From contig JAJKHX010000298.1 of assembly GCA_021154785.1 (NCBI GenBank), positions 1 to 32,923 on the forward strand: 32,923 nucleotides of DNA. The letters run 5' to 3'. Below the pieces are notes generated by a model. The model worked only from the letters and a program-made list of their open reading frames with translations. It made no database searches and had not been told where the DNA came from. Origin of the DNA: Nocardiopsis sp. Lineage in GTDB: Bacteria; Actinomycetota; Actinomycetes; Streptosporangiales; Streptosporangiaceae. A program made the position numbers and the translations under genes. Shown here one piece after another: positions 23,271 through 30,215 of this stretch. How positions within the stretch are numbered: position 1 is the first letter of the stretch; every line of letters starts with the position of its first letter.

Positions 23271-25826
23271 TCACAGGCGCGGGTCGACGGGCTCGGATTC
23301 CAGGGCGAGGACGGCGAAGACGCACTCGTGCACCCGCCACAGCGGCTCGCCGCCGGCCACCCGGTCCAGGGCCTCGAGGCCGAGGGCGTACTCGCGCAGC
23401 GCCAGCGAGCGCTTGTGGGACAGGCCGCGCTGGCGCAGCCGGGTCAGGTTGGCCGGCTCGGTGTAGTCCGGGCCGTAGATGATCCGCAGGTACTCCCGGC
23501 CGCGCACCTTCAGGCCGGGCTGGGCCAGGCCCTGCGGTCCGCGGGTCAGGTTCGCGGCGGGCTTGACGACCATGCCCTCTCCCCCGGCGGCGGTCAGCTC
23601 CTCCCACCAGCGGGTCGCGGCGGCGACCGAGGCGGGGTCACCGGTGTCCGCCTCGACCCGGCGGGTGGCCGTGAAGAGCTCCGGGGCCGCGGCGGCGAGC
23701 CGGTCGGCCAGGGCGAGGTGCCACCGGTGCGGCCGGTCGTGGTAGACGGCACCCTCGGTGGCGAGCAGCTGGAACGGGGCGACGCACACCCCGGCCAGGT
23801 CGTCGGTGGCCCAGCAGTAGCGGGCGTAGGCGGCGGTGAACGCCTCGGCGTTGGCCAGCCGGGCCCGGGTCCGGTCCAGCAGGTCGCCGAGGCCGGGCAG
23901 GTCGCGGGACGACGCCTGGGTCAGGGCCGCGGCCGCGGCCGGGAGGGCGGCCAGCGCGGCCGCGCCCACCGCGGCGTACTGGTCCCGCAGCAGCGACCCG
24001 GCCTTGACGTTCCAGGGCAGGATCTCGGCGTCCAGCAGCAGCCAGGACGTGCCGAGCTCGTCGAACAGGCCGGCCTTCCCGGCCGCCGCGCGCGCCTGCT
24101 CTGCCAGGTGCGGGCCGGCCGGGCCGGGGAAGAACGGCCGGCCGGTCCTGGTCCAGGCCGCGCCCCCGCCGGAGGAGACACCGAAGCGAGCCCGCGCGTC
24201 GTCCTGCGACCGGCAGATCAGCAGCACGGCCCGGGAGCCCATGTGCTTCTCCTCGCACAGCACCGAGGCCACCCCGGCGGTGGCGTAGGCGCTGAATGCC
24301 TGCTCCGGGTGCTCCAGCAGGTCGTCGCGGGACGACGTGGCAACCGGGCTCATGGTCGGCGGCAGGTAAAGGAGCCAGCGCGGGTCGATCGCGAACCGGC
24401 TCATCACCTCGAGCGCGGCGGCGGCGTGCGCGTCGCGGACGCCGACCCGCGGCAGGTAAGCGGTCTCGATGACCCGGGAGCCGGACACGTCGGCGATGTC
24501 GAGCACGTCGGGCTCACGCCGCGCGACGCCGGCCGCGGGGGCGGATTCGGCGGGGAACGGCCGGGCCGGGGGGTGGTAGACACGGGCGGCGGGGACGGAA
24601 ACGGTACCCCGTTCGGGATAATTCAGGGCGGTCAGACGGCCACCGAAGACACAGCCGGTGTCCACGCACAGGGTGTTGTTCAGCCATTCCGCGGCCGGCA
24701 CGGGGGTATGGCCGTACGCCACGACGGCGCGGCCCCGGTACTCGGTGGCCCACGGGTAGCGGACCGGCAGGCCGTACTCATCGGTCTCGCCGGTGGTCTG
24801 GCCGTACAGGCAGAACTCGCGGACCCGGCCCGAGGCGCGGCCGTGATAAGGCTCGATCAGCCCGGCGTGGGCCACCACCAGGTTGCCTCCGTCGAACACG
24901 TAGTGGCTGATCAGGCCGTCGATGAACCGCTCGGCGGCGGCACGGAACTCCGGCGTCTCCGCCTCCAGCTGCTCCATCGAGGCGTCCAGGCCGTGGCTGC
25001 GCTTGACGTTCTTGCCGCGCAGCGCCTTGAGCAGCTTGACCTCGTGGTTGCCGGCCACGCAGAACGCGGTCCCGGCCGCCACCATGCCCATGACCAGGCG
25101 CAGCACGCCGGGCGTGTCGGGTCCCCGGTCGACCAGGTCGCCGACGAAGATCGCGCGCCGGCTGCCGGGGTGGCGGGCGTTCACCGGGCGCCCGGCCGCG
25201 TCCCGGCCGAGCTCGTAGCCCAGCGTGGTCAGCAGTTCTTCCAGCTCGGCGCGGCAGCCGTGCACGTCGCCGATGATGTCGAACGGGCCGGTCTCGTCCC
25301 GCTTGTCGGTGTACAGCCGGGTGCGGGTGATCGCGGCCGCGTCGACTTCCTCCTGGCTGTGCAGCACGTGCACGGTGCGGAACCCCTCGCGGCCAAGACC
25401 GCGCAGGCCGCGGCGGAGCTGGCCGCGCTGGCGGCGGAGCACGTGCGGGCCGAAGTCCCGGTCCGGGCGGCTTTTGTTCCGTTCCGCGCACAGGTCTTCC
25501 GGCAGGTCGAGCACGATCGCGGTCGGCAGCACGTCGTGCTCGCGGGCGAGGAGGACGAGGTCGCGGCGGGCTTCGGGCTGGACGTTGGTGGCGTCGATGA
25601 CGGTGAGGCGGCCGGCCTTGAGGCGCTGGCCGGCGATGAAGCTGAGCAGCTCGAACGCGGCCGGGGTGGCGGACTGGTCGTTCTCGTCGTCGGCCACCAT
25701 GCCGCGGCAGAAGTCCGAGGAGATCACCTCGGTCGGCTTGAAGTGCGCGCGGGCGAACGTGGACTTGCCCGAGCCGGTCACGCCGATCAGGACGACCAGG
25801 CTCAGCTCGGGGACACCGAGGTTCAT
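23271..25826 (-). CDS. pnkp: Polynucleotide kinase-phosphatase-ligase (bacterial Pnkp RNA repair enzyme)
   Basis: This 851-residue protein has the three catalytic modules of bacterial Pnkp in order. The 5'-kinase (1-170) has P-loop GVTGSGKST (Lys21) and the lid RNKSRPDRDFG. The metallophosphoesterase (about 182-390), for 2',3'-phosphate removal, has GDVHG (Asp187, His189), VGDLVDRGPD, GNHE (Asn260, His261), VAHAG and YGHTP. The adenylyltransferase (about 480-851) has CEEKHMGSR (Lys527 as AMP acceptor), EGMVVKP (Lys755) and a motif V-like GLKVRGREYL. It heals and seals cleaved RNA; sealing by this ligase needs Hen1. Length is close to the 870-residue Clostridium thermocellum protein. ATG 25826 overlaps the hen1 stop (ATGA). 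The longer open frame upstream lies inside hen1 and is rejected. Confidence 0.96.
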   Translation of the reverse strand: MNLGVPELSLVVLIGVTGSGKSTFARAHFKPTEVISSDFCRGMVADDENDQSATPAAFELLSFIAGQRLKAGRLTVIDATNVQPEARRDLVLLAREHDVLPTAIVLDLPEDLCAERNKSRPDRDFGPHVLRRQRGQLRRGLRGLGREGFRTVHVLHSQEEVDAAAITRTRLYTDKRDETGPFDIIGDVHGCRAELEELLTTLGYELGRDAAGRPVNARHPGSRRAIFVGDLVDRGPDTPGVLRLVMGMVAAGTAFCVAGNHEVKLLKALRGKNVKRSHGLDASMEQLEAETPEFRAAAERFIDGLISHYVFDGGNLVVAHAGLIEPYHGRASGRVREFCLYGQTTGETDEYGLPVRYPWATEYRGRAVVAYGHTPVPAAEWLNNTLCVDTGCVFGGRLTALNYPERGTVSVPAARVYHPPARPFPAESAPAAGVARREPDVLDIADVSGSRVIETAYLPRVGVRDAHAAAALEVMSRFAIDPRWLLYLPPTMSPVATSSRDDLLEHPEQAFSAYATAGVASVLCEEKHMGSRAVLLICRSQDDARARFGVSSGGGAAWTRTGRPFFPGPAGPHLAEQARAAAGKAGLFDELGTSWLLLDAEILPWNVKAGSLLRDQYAAVGAAALAALPAAAAALTQASSRDLPGLGDLLDRTRARLANAEAFTAAYARYCWATDDLAGVCVAPFQLLATEGAVYHDRPHRWHLALADRLAAAAPELFTATRRVEADTGDPASVAAATRWWEELTAAGGEGMVVKPAANLTRGPQGLAQPGLKVRGREYLRIIYGPDYTEPANLTRLRQRGLSHKRSLALREYALGLEALDRVAGGEPLWRVHECVFAVLALESEPVDPRL

Positions 25827-27220
25827 GCCGCCTCCTTCTCGAACACGGCCAGCTGGGTAGGCGGACCGTCGGCCGGGTCCTCCGGGCCGACCGGCAGGAA
25901 CCGGGCCTGGTAGCCGTAGCGCTGCCCGGCCTGCTCGGCCCAGGCGCGGAACTCGGCCCGGGTCCACTCGAAGCGGTGGTCCGGGTGCCGCGTCGCGCCG
26001 GCGGCCAGCGTGGCGAAGTGGGCGTTGTACTCGGCGTTGGGGGTGGTGACGACGACGGTGGCGGGCGCGGCCGCACCGAACACGACCCGCTCGAGCGCCG
26101 GGATCCGGTCCGGGTCCAGGTGCTCGATGACCTCCATCAGCACGGCGGCGTCCAGCCCGGCCAGCCTGCTGTCGCGGTAGGTGAGCGAGGACTGGAAGAT
26201 CGTCAGCCGCTCGCGCCGGGGTGCTGGCATCTGGTCGAGCCGCAGGTGGCGGGCGGCCAGCTGCAGGGCCCGGGCGGACACGTCGGTGGCGGTGACGTGC
26301 TCGAACCGCTGGTCCGCGAGCAGCTCCCTGGTCAGCGCGCCCGAGCCGCAGCCCAGGTCGCCAACGCGGCGGGCGCCGCGTTCGTGCAGCACGGCCACGA
26401 TGGCCGCGCGGCGCTGGACGGCCAGCGGCTTGCTCGTCTCGGCTTCCGCCGCCTCGTCCTCGGCCGGCACCGCGTTGTCCAGCTCGTCCGGCTCGGTCTC
26501 GTCGGCTTCGGCCAGCCGGGCCAGCGCGGACTGGGCGAGCCTTTTCTGGTGCGCCAGGTAACGGCGGGTGATGAGCTCCTTATCCGGGTGCCCGGCCAGC
26601 CAGCCGCCGCCGGCCCGGATCAGCTTGTCCACCTCGTCGGCCGCCACCCAGTAGTGCTTGGTGTCGTCGAGCACGGGCAGCAGCACGTACAGGTGGTTGA
26701 GCGCGTCGGCCAGCCGGACCTCGCCGGTCAGCCGCAGGTCCAGGTACGGGGAGTCGCCCCACTCGGCGGGCGTGAACGGCTCGGCCCGCGCGTCGACCTG
26801 CCAGCCGAGGGGCGCGAAGAGGCGGTCCGCCAGGGTCCGGCCGCCCCGGCAGCGCAGCGCGGGGACGTGCAGGGTGAGCGGGATGGACGCGGCGGCCAGC
26901 TCGGGCCGGGCATCGCAGCGGCCGGTGAGCGCGGTGCGGAAGGCCTCCTTGATCGCCACCGCGAGCAGGCTGGAGGCGGCGTAGGGCCGGTCGTTGACGT
27001 ACTGGGCCAGCTCGCCGCCGCCCTTACGGTCGCGGACCAGGGCGACCGGGTCGACCTCGAGGAGCAGCGCGGCCGTGCACCGGTCCGGTTCCGCCTCCGG
27101 ATAGAAGACGTGCGCCGTCCCCGCCGAGAGCGCGAACGACTGGACCCGGTCCGGGTGCTTATGCAGCAGGTAACCCAGGTCGGTCGCGGGCGCGCGGGTG
27201 GTCGTGATCGTCAGAAGCAC
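25823..27220 (-). CDS. hen1: 3'-terminal RNA ribose 2'-O-methyltransferase Hen1
   Basis: This 465-residue protein, from GTG 27220, has a bacterial Hen1 N-domain (1-240) with the typical start LLTITTTRAPATDLGYLLHK. The N-domain activates the Pnkp ligase. An acidic linker (about 238-263) leads to the methyltransferase (265-465): SAM motif VGDLGCGSGALT (286-297), then the metal-binding Glu363, Glu366 and His367 in MEVIEHLD, with His415 in HRFEWTRAEF. It methylates the 2'-OH at the repair junction so the sealed RNA resists recutting at the same place. The start is set by family N-termini; the frame is open to 27343 but those residues overlap the divergent promoter and dinB. It is the first gene of the hen1-pnkp operon; a CACAAT box lies just upstream and the mRNA may be leaderless. 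Confidence 0.95.
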   Translation of the reverse strand: MLLTITTTRAPATDLGYLLHKHPDRVQSFALSAGTAHVFYPEAEPDRCTAALLLEVDPVALVRDRKGGGELAQYVNDRPYAASSLLAVAIKEAFRTALTGRCDARPELAAASIPLTLHVPALRCRGGRTLADRLFAPLGWQVDARAEPFTPAEWGDSPYLDLRLTGEVRLADALNHLYVLLPVLDDTKHYWVAADEVDKLIRAGGGWLAGHPDKELITRRYLAHQKRLAQSALARLAEADETEPDELDNAVPAEDEAAEAETSKPLAVQRRAAIVAVLHERGARRVGDLGCGSGALTRELLADQRFEHVTATDVSARALQLAARHLRLDQMPAPRRERLTIFQSSLTYRDSRLAGLDAAVLMEVIEHLDPDRIPALERVVFGAAAPATVVVTTPNAEYNAHFATLAAGATRHPDHRFEWTRAEFRAWAEQAGQRYGYQARFLPVGPEDPADGPPTQLAVFEKEAA

Positions 27221-27302
27221 ACGCCATTGTGACCGCGTCCGGCCGGCCAGATCAAAATCATTAATCCCGCACGAGTCGGCGCGTCCCGGGTATGACCCCT
27301 GC

Positions 27303-28400
27303 ATGGGGTGGTGGGTGCTGCACGTGGATCTCGACCAGTTCATCGCGGCGGTCGAGGTACTGCGTCATCCCGAGCTGCGGGGGCGCCCGGTGGTGGTGGG
27401 CGGTGACGGCGACCCGACCAAGCGGGGCGTGGTGAGCACCGCGTCCTACGAGGCCAGGGAACACGGCGTGCATTCGGGGCTGCCGCTGCGCACGGCGGCC
27501 AAGCGGCTGCCCGACGCGGTGTTCCTGCCGGTGGACCGGGAGGCCTACGAGGAGATCTCGGAGACGGTGATGGCCGTGCTGCGGTCCTCCGGCGCGGTGG
27601 TGGAGGTGCTCGGCTGGGACGAGGCGTTCGTGGGCGTGGAGACGTCTGATCCGGAAGCGTTCGCGCGGTCGCTGGCGGCGCGGGTGCGGGCGGAGACGCG
27701 GCTGGACTGCACGGTGGGGATCGGGGAGAACAAGCTGCAGGCCAAGATCGCCACCGGGTTCGGCAAGCCGGCCGGGGTGTTCCGGCTGACGTTCGCTTCC
27801 TGGTTCTCCGTTTTGGGTGACCGGCCGGTGGACGCGCTGTGGGGCATCGGGGCCAAGACGGCGAAAAAGCTGGCCGGGCTGGGGATTCATACCGTTCGTG
27901 AGCTGGCGGCCGCGGACCCGGACGCGCTGGCTTCGGAGTTCGGGCCGATGACGGGGCCGTGGCTGGTGCTGCTGGCGTGCGTGCGGGGCGACGTCGAGGT
28001 GGACGCCTCGCCGTACGTGGCCAAGGCGCACGGGCGGGAGGAGACGTTCCAGCGGAACATCGCCGACTGGTCCCGGGTCCAGGCCGAGGTGGCACGGATC
28101 GCCGGGCTGCTGGCCGGGGACCTGGCGTCGGAGCCGAGGCCGGCGGTGCGGGTGGTGGTGAAGGTGAGGTACGCGCCGTTCGTCACGGAGAGCCACGGGG
28201 TGACGCTGGCCTCGCCGTCGTCCGACGCTGGGGTGATCGCTGTGGCCGCTTCTCAGGCGCTCGGGCGGTTCACCGGGCGGCGGCCGGTGCGGCTGCTCGG
28301 GGTGCGGGCGGAGTTCGGGTCCTCGTTACGGCTTTTCCCAGGGGGACGGGTCATAGGGTGGTCGCGCGTACCAAGACCATCGCGTCAGCCCTGGCTGTAG
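27303..28400 (+). CDS. dinB: Y-family DNA polymerase, DinB2-type (Pol IV)
   Basis: This 365-residue translesion polymerase has the Y-family metal ligands Asp9 (HVDLDQF) and Asp106-Glu107 (GWDEAFVG). Between them are the fingers (STASYEAREHGVHSGLP) and after them IGENKLQAKIATGFGKP and the HhH thumb (LWGIGAKTAKKLAGLGI). HVDLDQF and GWDEA rather than SIDEA place it nearest mycobacterial DinB2. The residue aligned with E. coli Phe13, the sugar steric gate, is Ile14; M. smegmatis DinB2 has Leu there and accepts ribonucleotides. SLRLF near the C-terminus may bind the beta clamp. ATG 27303 is the family start. It is divergent from hen1 with 82 bp between; its 3' end overlaps the convergent PPOX gene by 16 bp. 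Confidence 0.93.
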   Translation: MGWWVLHVDLDQFIAAVEVLRHPELRGRPVVVGGDGDPTKRGVVSTASYEAREHGVHSGLPLRTAAKRLPDAVFLPVDREAYEEISETVMAVLRSSGAVVEVLGWDEAFVGVETSDPEAFARSLAARVRAETRLDCTVGIGENKLQAKIATGFGKPAGVFRLTFASWFSVLGDRPVDALWGIGAKTAKKLAGLGIHTVRELAAADPDALASEFGPMTGPWLVLLACVRGDVEVDASPYVAKAHGREETFQRNIADWSRVQAEVARIAGLLAGDLASEPRPAVRVVVKVRYAPFVTESHGVTLASPSSDAGVIAVAASQALGRFTGRRPVRLLGVRAEFGSSLRLFPGGRVIGWSRVPRPSRQPWL

Positions 28401-28807
28401 TCCACGCTCACCCAGCGCTCGGGGGTCATCCGGATCATGATCTGGCCGCCGGCCGGGGTCGCCGCCAGGAAGGCGTCGCCGCCCTCGGTGCCCAGGTAGC
28501 GGCGGGCCAGTTCGAGCCGCTCGGCGTCGGTGGCGTCCTCGATGACGGCCGGGCCCTCGACGCTGACGTACTTGTACGGCGGCTGCTCGTCCTGGACGCA
28601 CAGGCTGAACCGGCCGGCCGCCATGATGGCCTGGGCCTTGCGGGTGCCGGGGCCGGTGCTCACGTTCAGCGTGCCGCCCGGCTGGTAGGTGTACCAGATC
28701 GGGATGGTCAGCGGCCCGCGGTCGTCACCGGCGGCCACGCTGAGCACCCCGACATGGAGCCCGGCCAGGAACTCCTCGCGCTCGGTCCGGCTCATGCTTC
28801 GCGGCAT
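28385..28807 (-). CDS. Pyridoxamine 5'-phosphate oxidase-like (PPOX/FDOR) flavin or F420-binding protein
   Basis: This 140-residue split beta-barrel protein has LAGLHVGVLSVA, PLTIPIWYTYQPGG and STGPGTRKAQAIMA, the phosphate- and flavin-binding strands of the PPOX superfamily, and YKYVSVEGPAVI as the central barrel strand. Small actinobacterial members bind FMN, F420 or haem and reduce diverse substrates; the cofactor cannot be decided here. ATG 28807 has AAGGAG six bases upstream. It is nine bases after the SDR gene on the same strand and is the last gene of the cupin-SDR-PPOX group. Its end overlaps the dinB end by 16 bp, with no room for a terminator. Confidence 0.88.
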   Translation of the reverse strand: MPRSMSRTEREEFLAGLHVGVLSVAAGDDRGPLTIPIWYTYQPGGTLNVSTGPGTRKAQAIMAAGRFSLCVQDEQPPYKYVSVEGPAVIEDATDAERLELARRYLGTEGGDAFLAATPAGGQIMIRMTPERWVSVDYSQG

Positions 28808-28816
28808 GTCAGCTCC

Positions 28817-29602
28817 TTAATCGAAGTGGCGGGCGCTCGGGTAGATCTGGGCGCCGTCGACGGCGACGTTGGCGCCGGTGACCCACGAGGCCCGGTCGGA
28901 CAGCAGGAACGCGACGACGTCGGCGACCTCGGGCAGGGTGCCGAGGCGGCGGTGCGGGAACTGGGTGTCTACGAACGCGGCGAAGTCCTCCGGGTTCTCC
29001 CGCTGGAAGGTGTCCCAGCCGCCGCCAGGGAACATGATCGACCCGGGGCTGACGCAGTTCACCCGGACGCCGGACGGCGCGAGTTCCTGGGCGGCGGTCG
29101 CGGCGAGATGGATCTCCGCCGCCTTGGCGGCGGCGTAGGCGGTCCGCGGCGCCGGCCGCATCCCGGTGACCGAGGAGATGATGACCACCGCGCCGCCGCC
29201 CGCGGCCTTCAGGTGCGGCAGCCCGGCCCGGATGAGCTCCGCGGCGTGGCCCGCGTTGAGCGCGAACGTGGCGGTGAAATCGTCGTCACCGGCGCTGGTC
29301 AGGTTGCCCCGGCCGACCGTTCCGCCCGCGTTGGCCACCAGCCGGTCCAGCCCGCCCAGGGCGGCCGCGACTTCCGATACGGCTTGCTTGAGCTGGGGTG
29401 TGTCGCTCACGTCGGCGACCGCGGTGGCCACCGGGACGCCCCGCGGTTCCAGCCGCGCGGCGGCCCCGGTCAGGCCCGCGGGATCCCGGGCGACCAGGCC
29501 GACGGCGGCGCCCTCGGCCGCGAGCGCGTCCGCCACCGCGAAGCCGATGCCCCGGCTCCCGCCGGTGATCAGCACCCGGCGGCCGTGCAGGCCCAGGTCC
29601 AT
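28817..29602 (-). CDS. SDR family NAD(P)-dependent oxidoreductase
   Basis: This 261-residue classical short-chain dehydrogenase has the Rossmann loop TGGSRGIG (13-20), VANAGG (Asn91), and the catalytic Ser143/Ser144 with Tyr156-x3-Lys160 (TAYAAAKAAE). The VNCVSPG and WVTGANVAVDG blocks are also typical. It oxidises or reduces a hydroxyl/keto group; the substrate is unknown. ATG 29602 follows GGGGAG by six bases, and the longer open frame upstream is not protein-like. PPOX follows nine bases downstream. The cupin gene lies 122 bp upstream on the same strand, but a hairpin and an opposing promoter-like site lie between, so SDR may have its own promoter. Confidence 0.93.
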   Translation of the reverse strand: MDLGLHGRRVLITGGSRGIGFAVADALAAEGAAVGLVARDPAGLTGAAARLEPRGVPVATAVADVSDTPQLKQAVSEVAAALGGLDRLVANAGGTVGRGNLTSAGDDDFTATFALNAGHAAELIRAGLPHLKAAGGGAVVIISSVTGMRPAPRTAYAAAKAAEIHLAATAAQELAPSGVRVNCVSPGSIMFPGGGWDTFQRENPEDFAAFVDTQFPHRRLGTLPEVADVVAFLLSDRASWVTGANVAVDGAQIYPSARHFD

Positions 29603-29647
29603 GGCGGCTCCCCTCGTCGGCTTCGTCCGGTCAGCAGTATCACAGCC

Positions 29648-29722
29648 TAGGCTGGATCCCGTGATCGCCGGTTCCGGAGACGTGGCCGCGCTCGTCGCCG
29701 CCATGGAGCCGGCCGGCGGCCA
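29648..29722 (+). other. Orphan leaderless promoter with a short open 5' coding stub
   Basis: TAGGCT (29648-29653), then seven bases, then GTG 29661: this is the same layout as the merR and NUDIX promoters. The frame reads VIAGSGDVAALVAAMEPAGG, which is protein-like, then turns Arg-rich as it enters the antisense of the cupin gene and stops at 29822. It looks like the 5' end of a gene whose body is gone. I do not recognise the stub. Confidence 0.35.
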
Positions 29723-29726
29723 CGTC
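29679..29726 (-). terminator. Inverted repeat at the end of the cupin gene
   Basis: GACGTGGCCGC (29679-29689) and its exact complement (29716-29726) flank a 26-nt loop and overlap the cupin stop codon. It could end the cupin transcript before the SDR gene. Confidence 0.45.
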
Positions 29727-30084
29727 AGCCGCGGGCGTAGTTGCTGGCGCCGTACCAGTCCACGACGACGACCGGCTCGTCGCCGACCACCCAGGCGTCG
29801 TGGCCCTGGGGCAGCGCGGTGACGTCGCCGGGCCGGGCGTCGAACTCGGCGCCGTCGGCCATCACGACGTGCAGCGTCCCGGCCACGTGGTACTGGAAGT
29901 GCGGCGCCTCGCACAGGTCGGTGCCAGCCAGCGGCTTGACGTGATCCGACCAGCGCCATCCCGGCTGCAGCGTGAGCCGGCCGATCTCGGCGCCGCCGAT
30001 CTGGAGCAGGTCCAGGGCGCCGTAGTCGAAGGCGCGGGTCTCGTCCGGCGCCGCGAAGCTCTTCTGTTCCGCCTTCTCGCTCAT
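29725..30084 (-). CDS. Cupin-domain protein
   Basis: This 119-residue single-domain cupin has GRLTLQPGWRWSDHVKPLAG and FQYHVAGTLHVVMADG as the first cupin motif (His at the metal site). The second motif is ARPGDVTALPQGHDAWVVGD. The fold usually binds a metal and acts as a small dioxygenase, isomerase or sensor; the role is unknown here. ATG 30084 has AAAGGAG seven bases upstream. It is the first gene of the leftward cupin-SDR-PPOX group and is divergent from the SARP regulator, with tandem heptamers in the shared 131-bp promoter region. Confidence 0.88.
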   Translation of the reverse strand: MSEKAEQKSFAAPDETRAFDYGALDLLQIGGAEIGRLTLQPGWRWSDHVKPLAGTDLCEAPHFQYHVAGTLHVVMADGAEFDARPGDVTALPQGHDAWVVGDEPVVVVDWYGASNYARG

Positions 30085-30135
30085 GCTGGTCTCCTTTGCC
30101 TGGTGGAACGTTCGGTGACCACGATGCGCGGCGGC

Positions 30136-30153
30136 GGTTGCAGCCAGGTTGCA
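30136..30153 (-). promoter_or_regulatory. Two heptamers 11 bp apart before the cupin operon, SARP-type site
   Basis: On the minus strand TGCAACC occurs at 30153-30147 and 30142-30136, an 11-bp period. Nine bases further is CATCGT (30126-30121), a possible weak -10 for the cupin gene. An inverted copy, GCAACC, lies at 30187-30192 beside the SARP start. SARP activators bind direct heptamers with this spacing, and a SARP gene is divergent from it. Confidence 0.45.
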
Positions 30154-30215
30154 CCGGGCTGGCCCAGGCGTGGCCCACCCTGGTCCGCAACCCGCCGACA
30201 GGATTTAATACCGGC

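Noticed and set aside
23061-25913. A 950-codon plus-strand open frame opposite pnkp
   Set aside because: Antisense shadow. The minus strand encodes all three Pnkp catalytic domains.
25827-25967. Longer N-terminus for Pnkp
   Set aside because: The extra 47 residues lie inside hen1, are Arg/Gly/Pro-rich and precede the normal family start MNLGVPELSLVVLIG.
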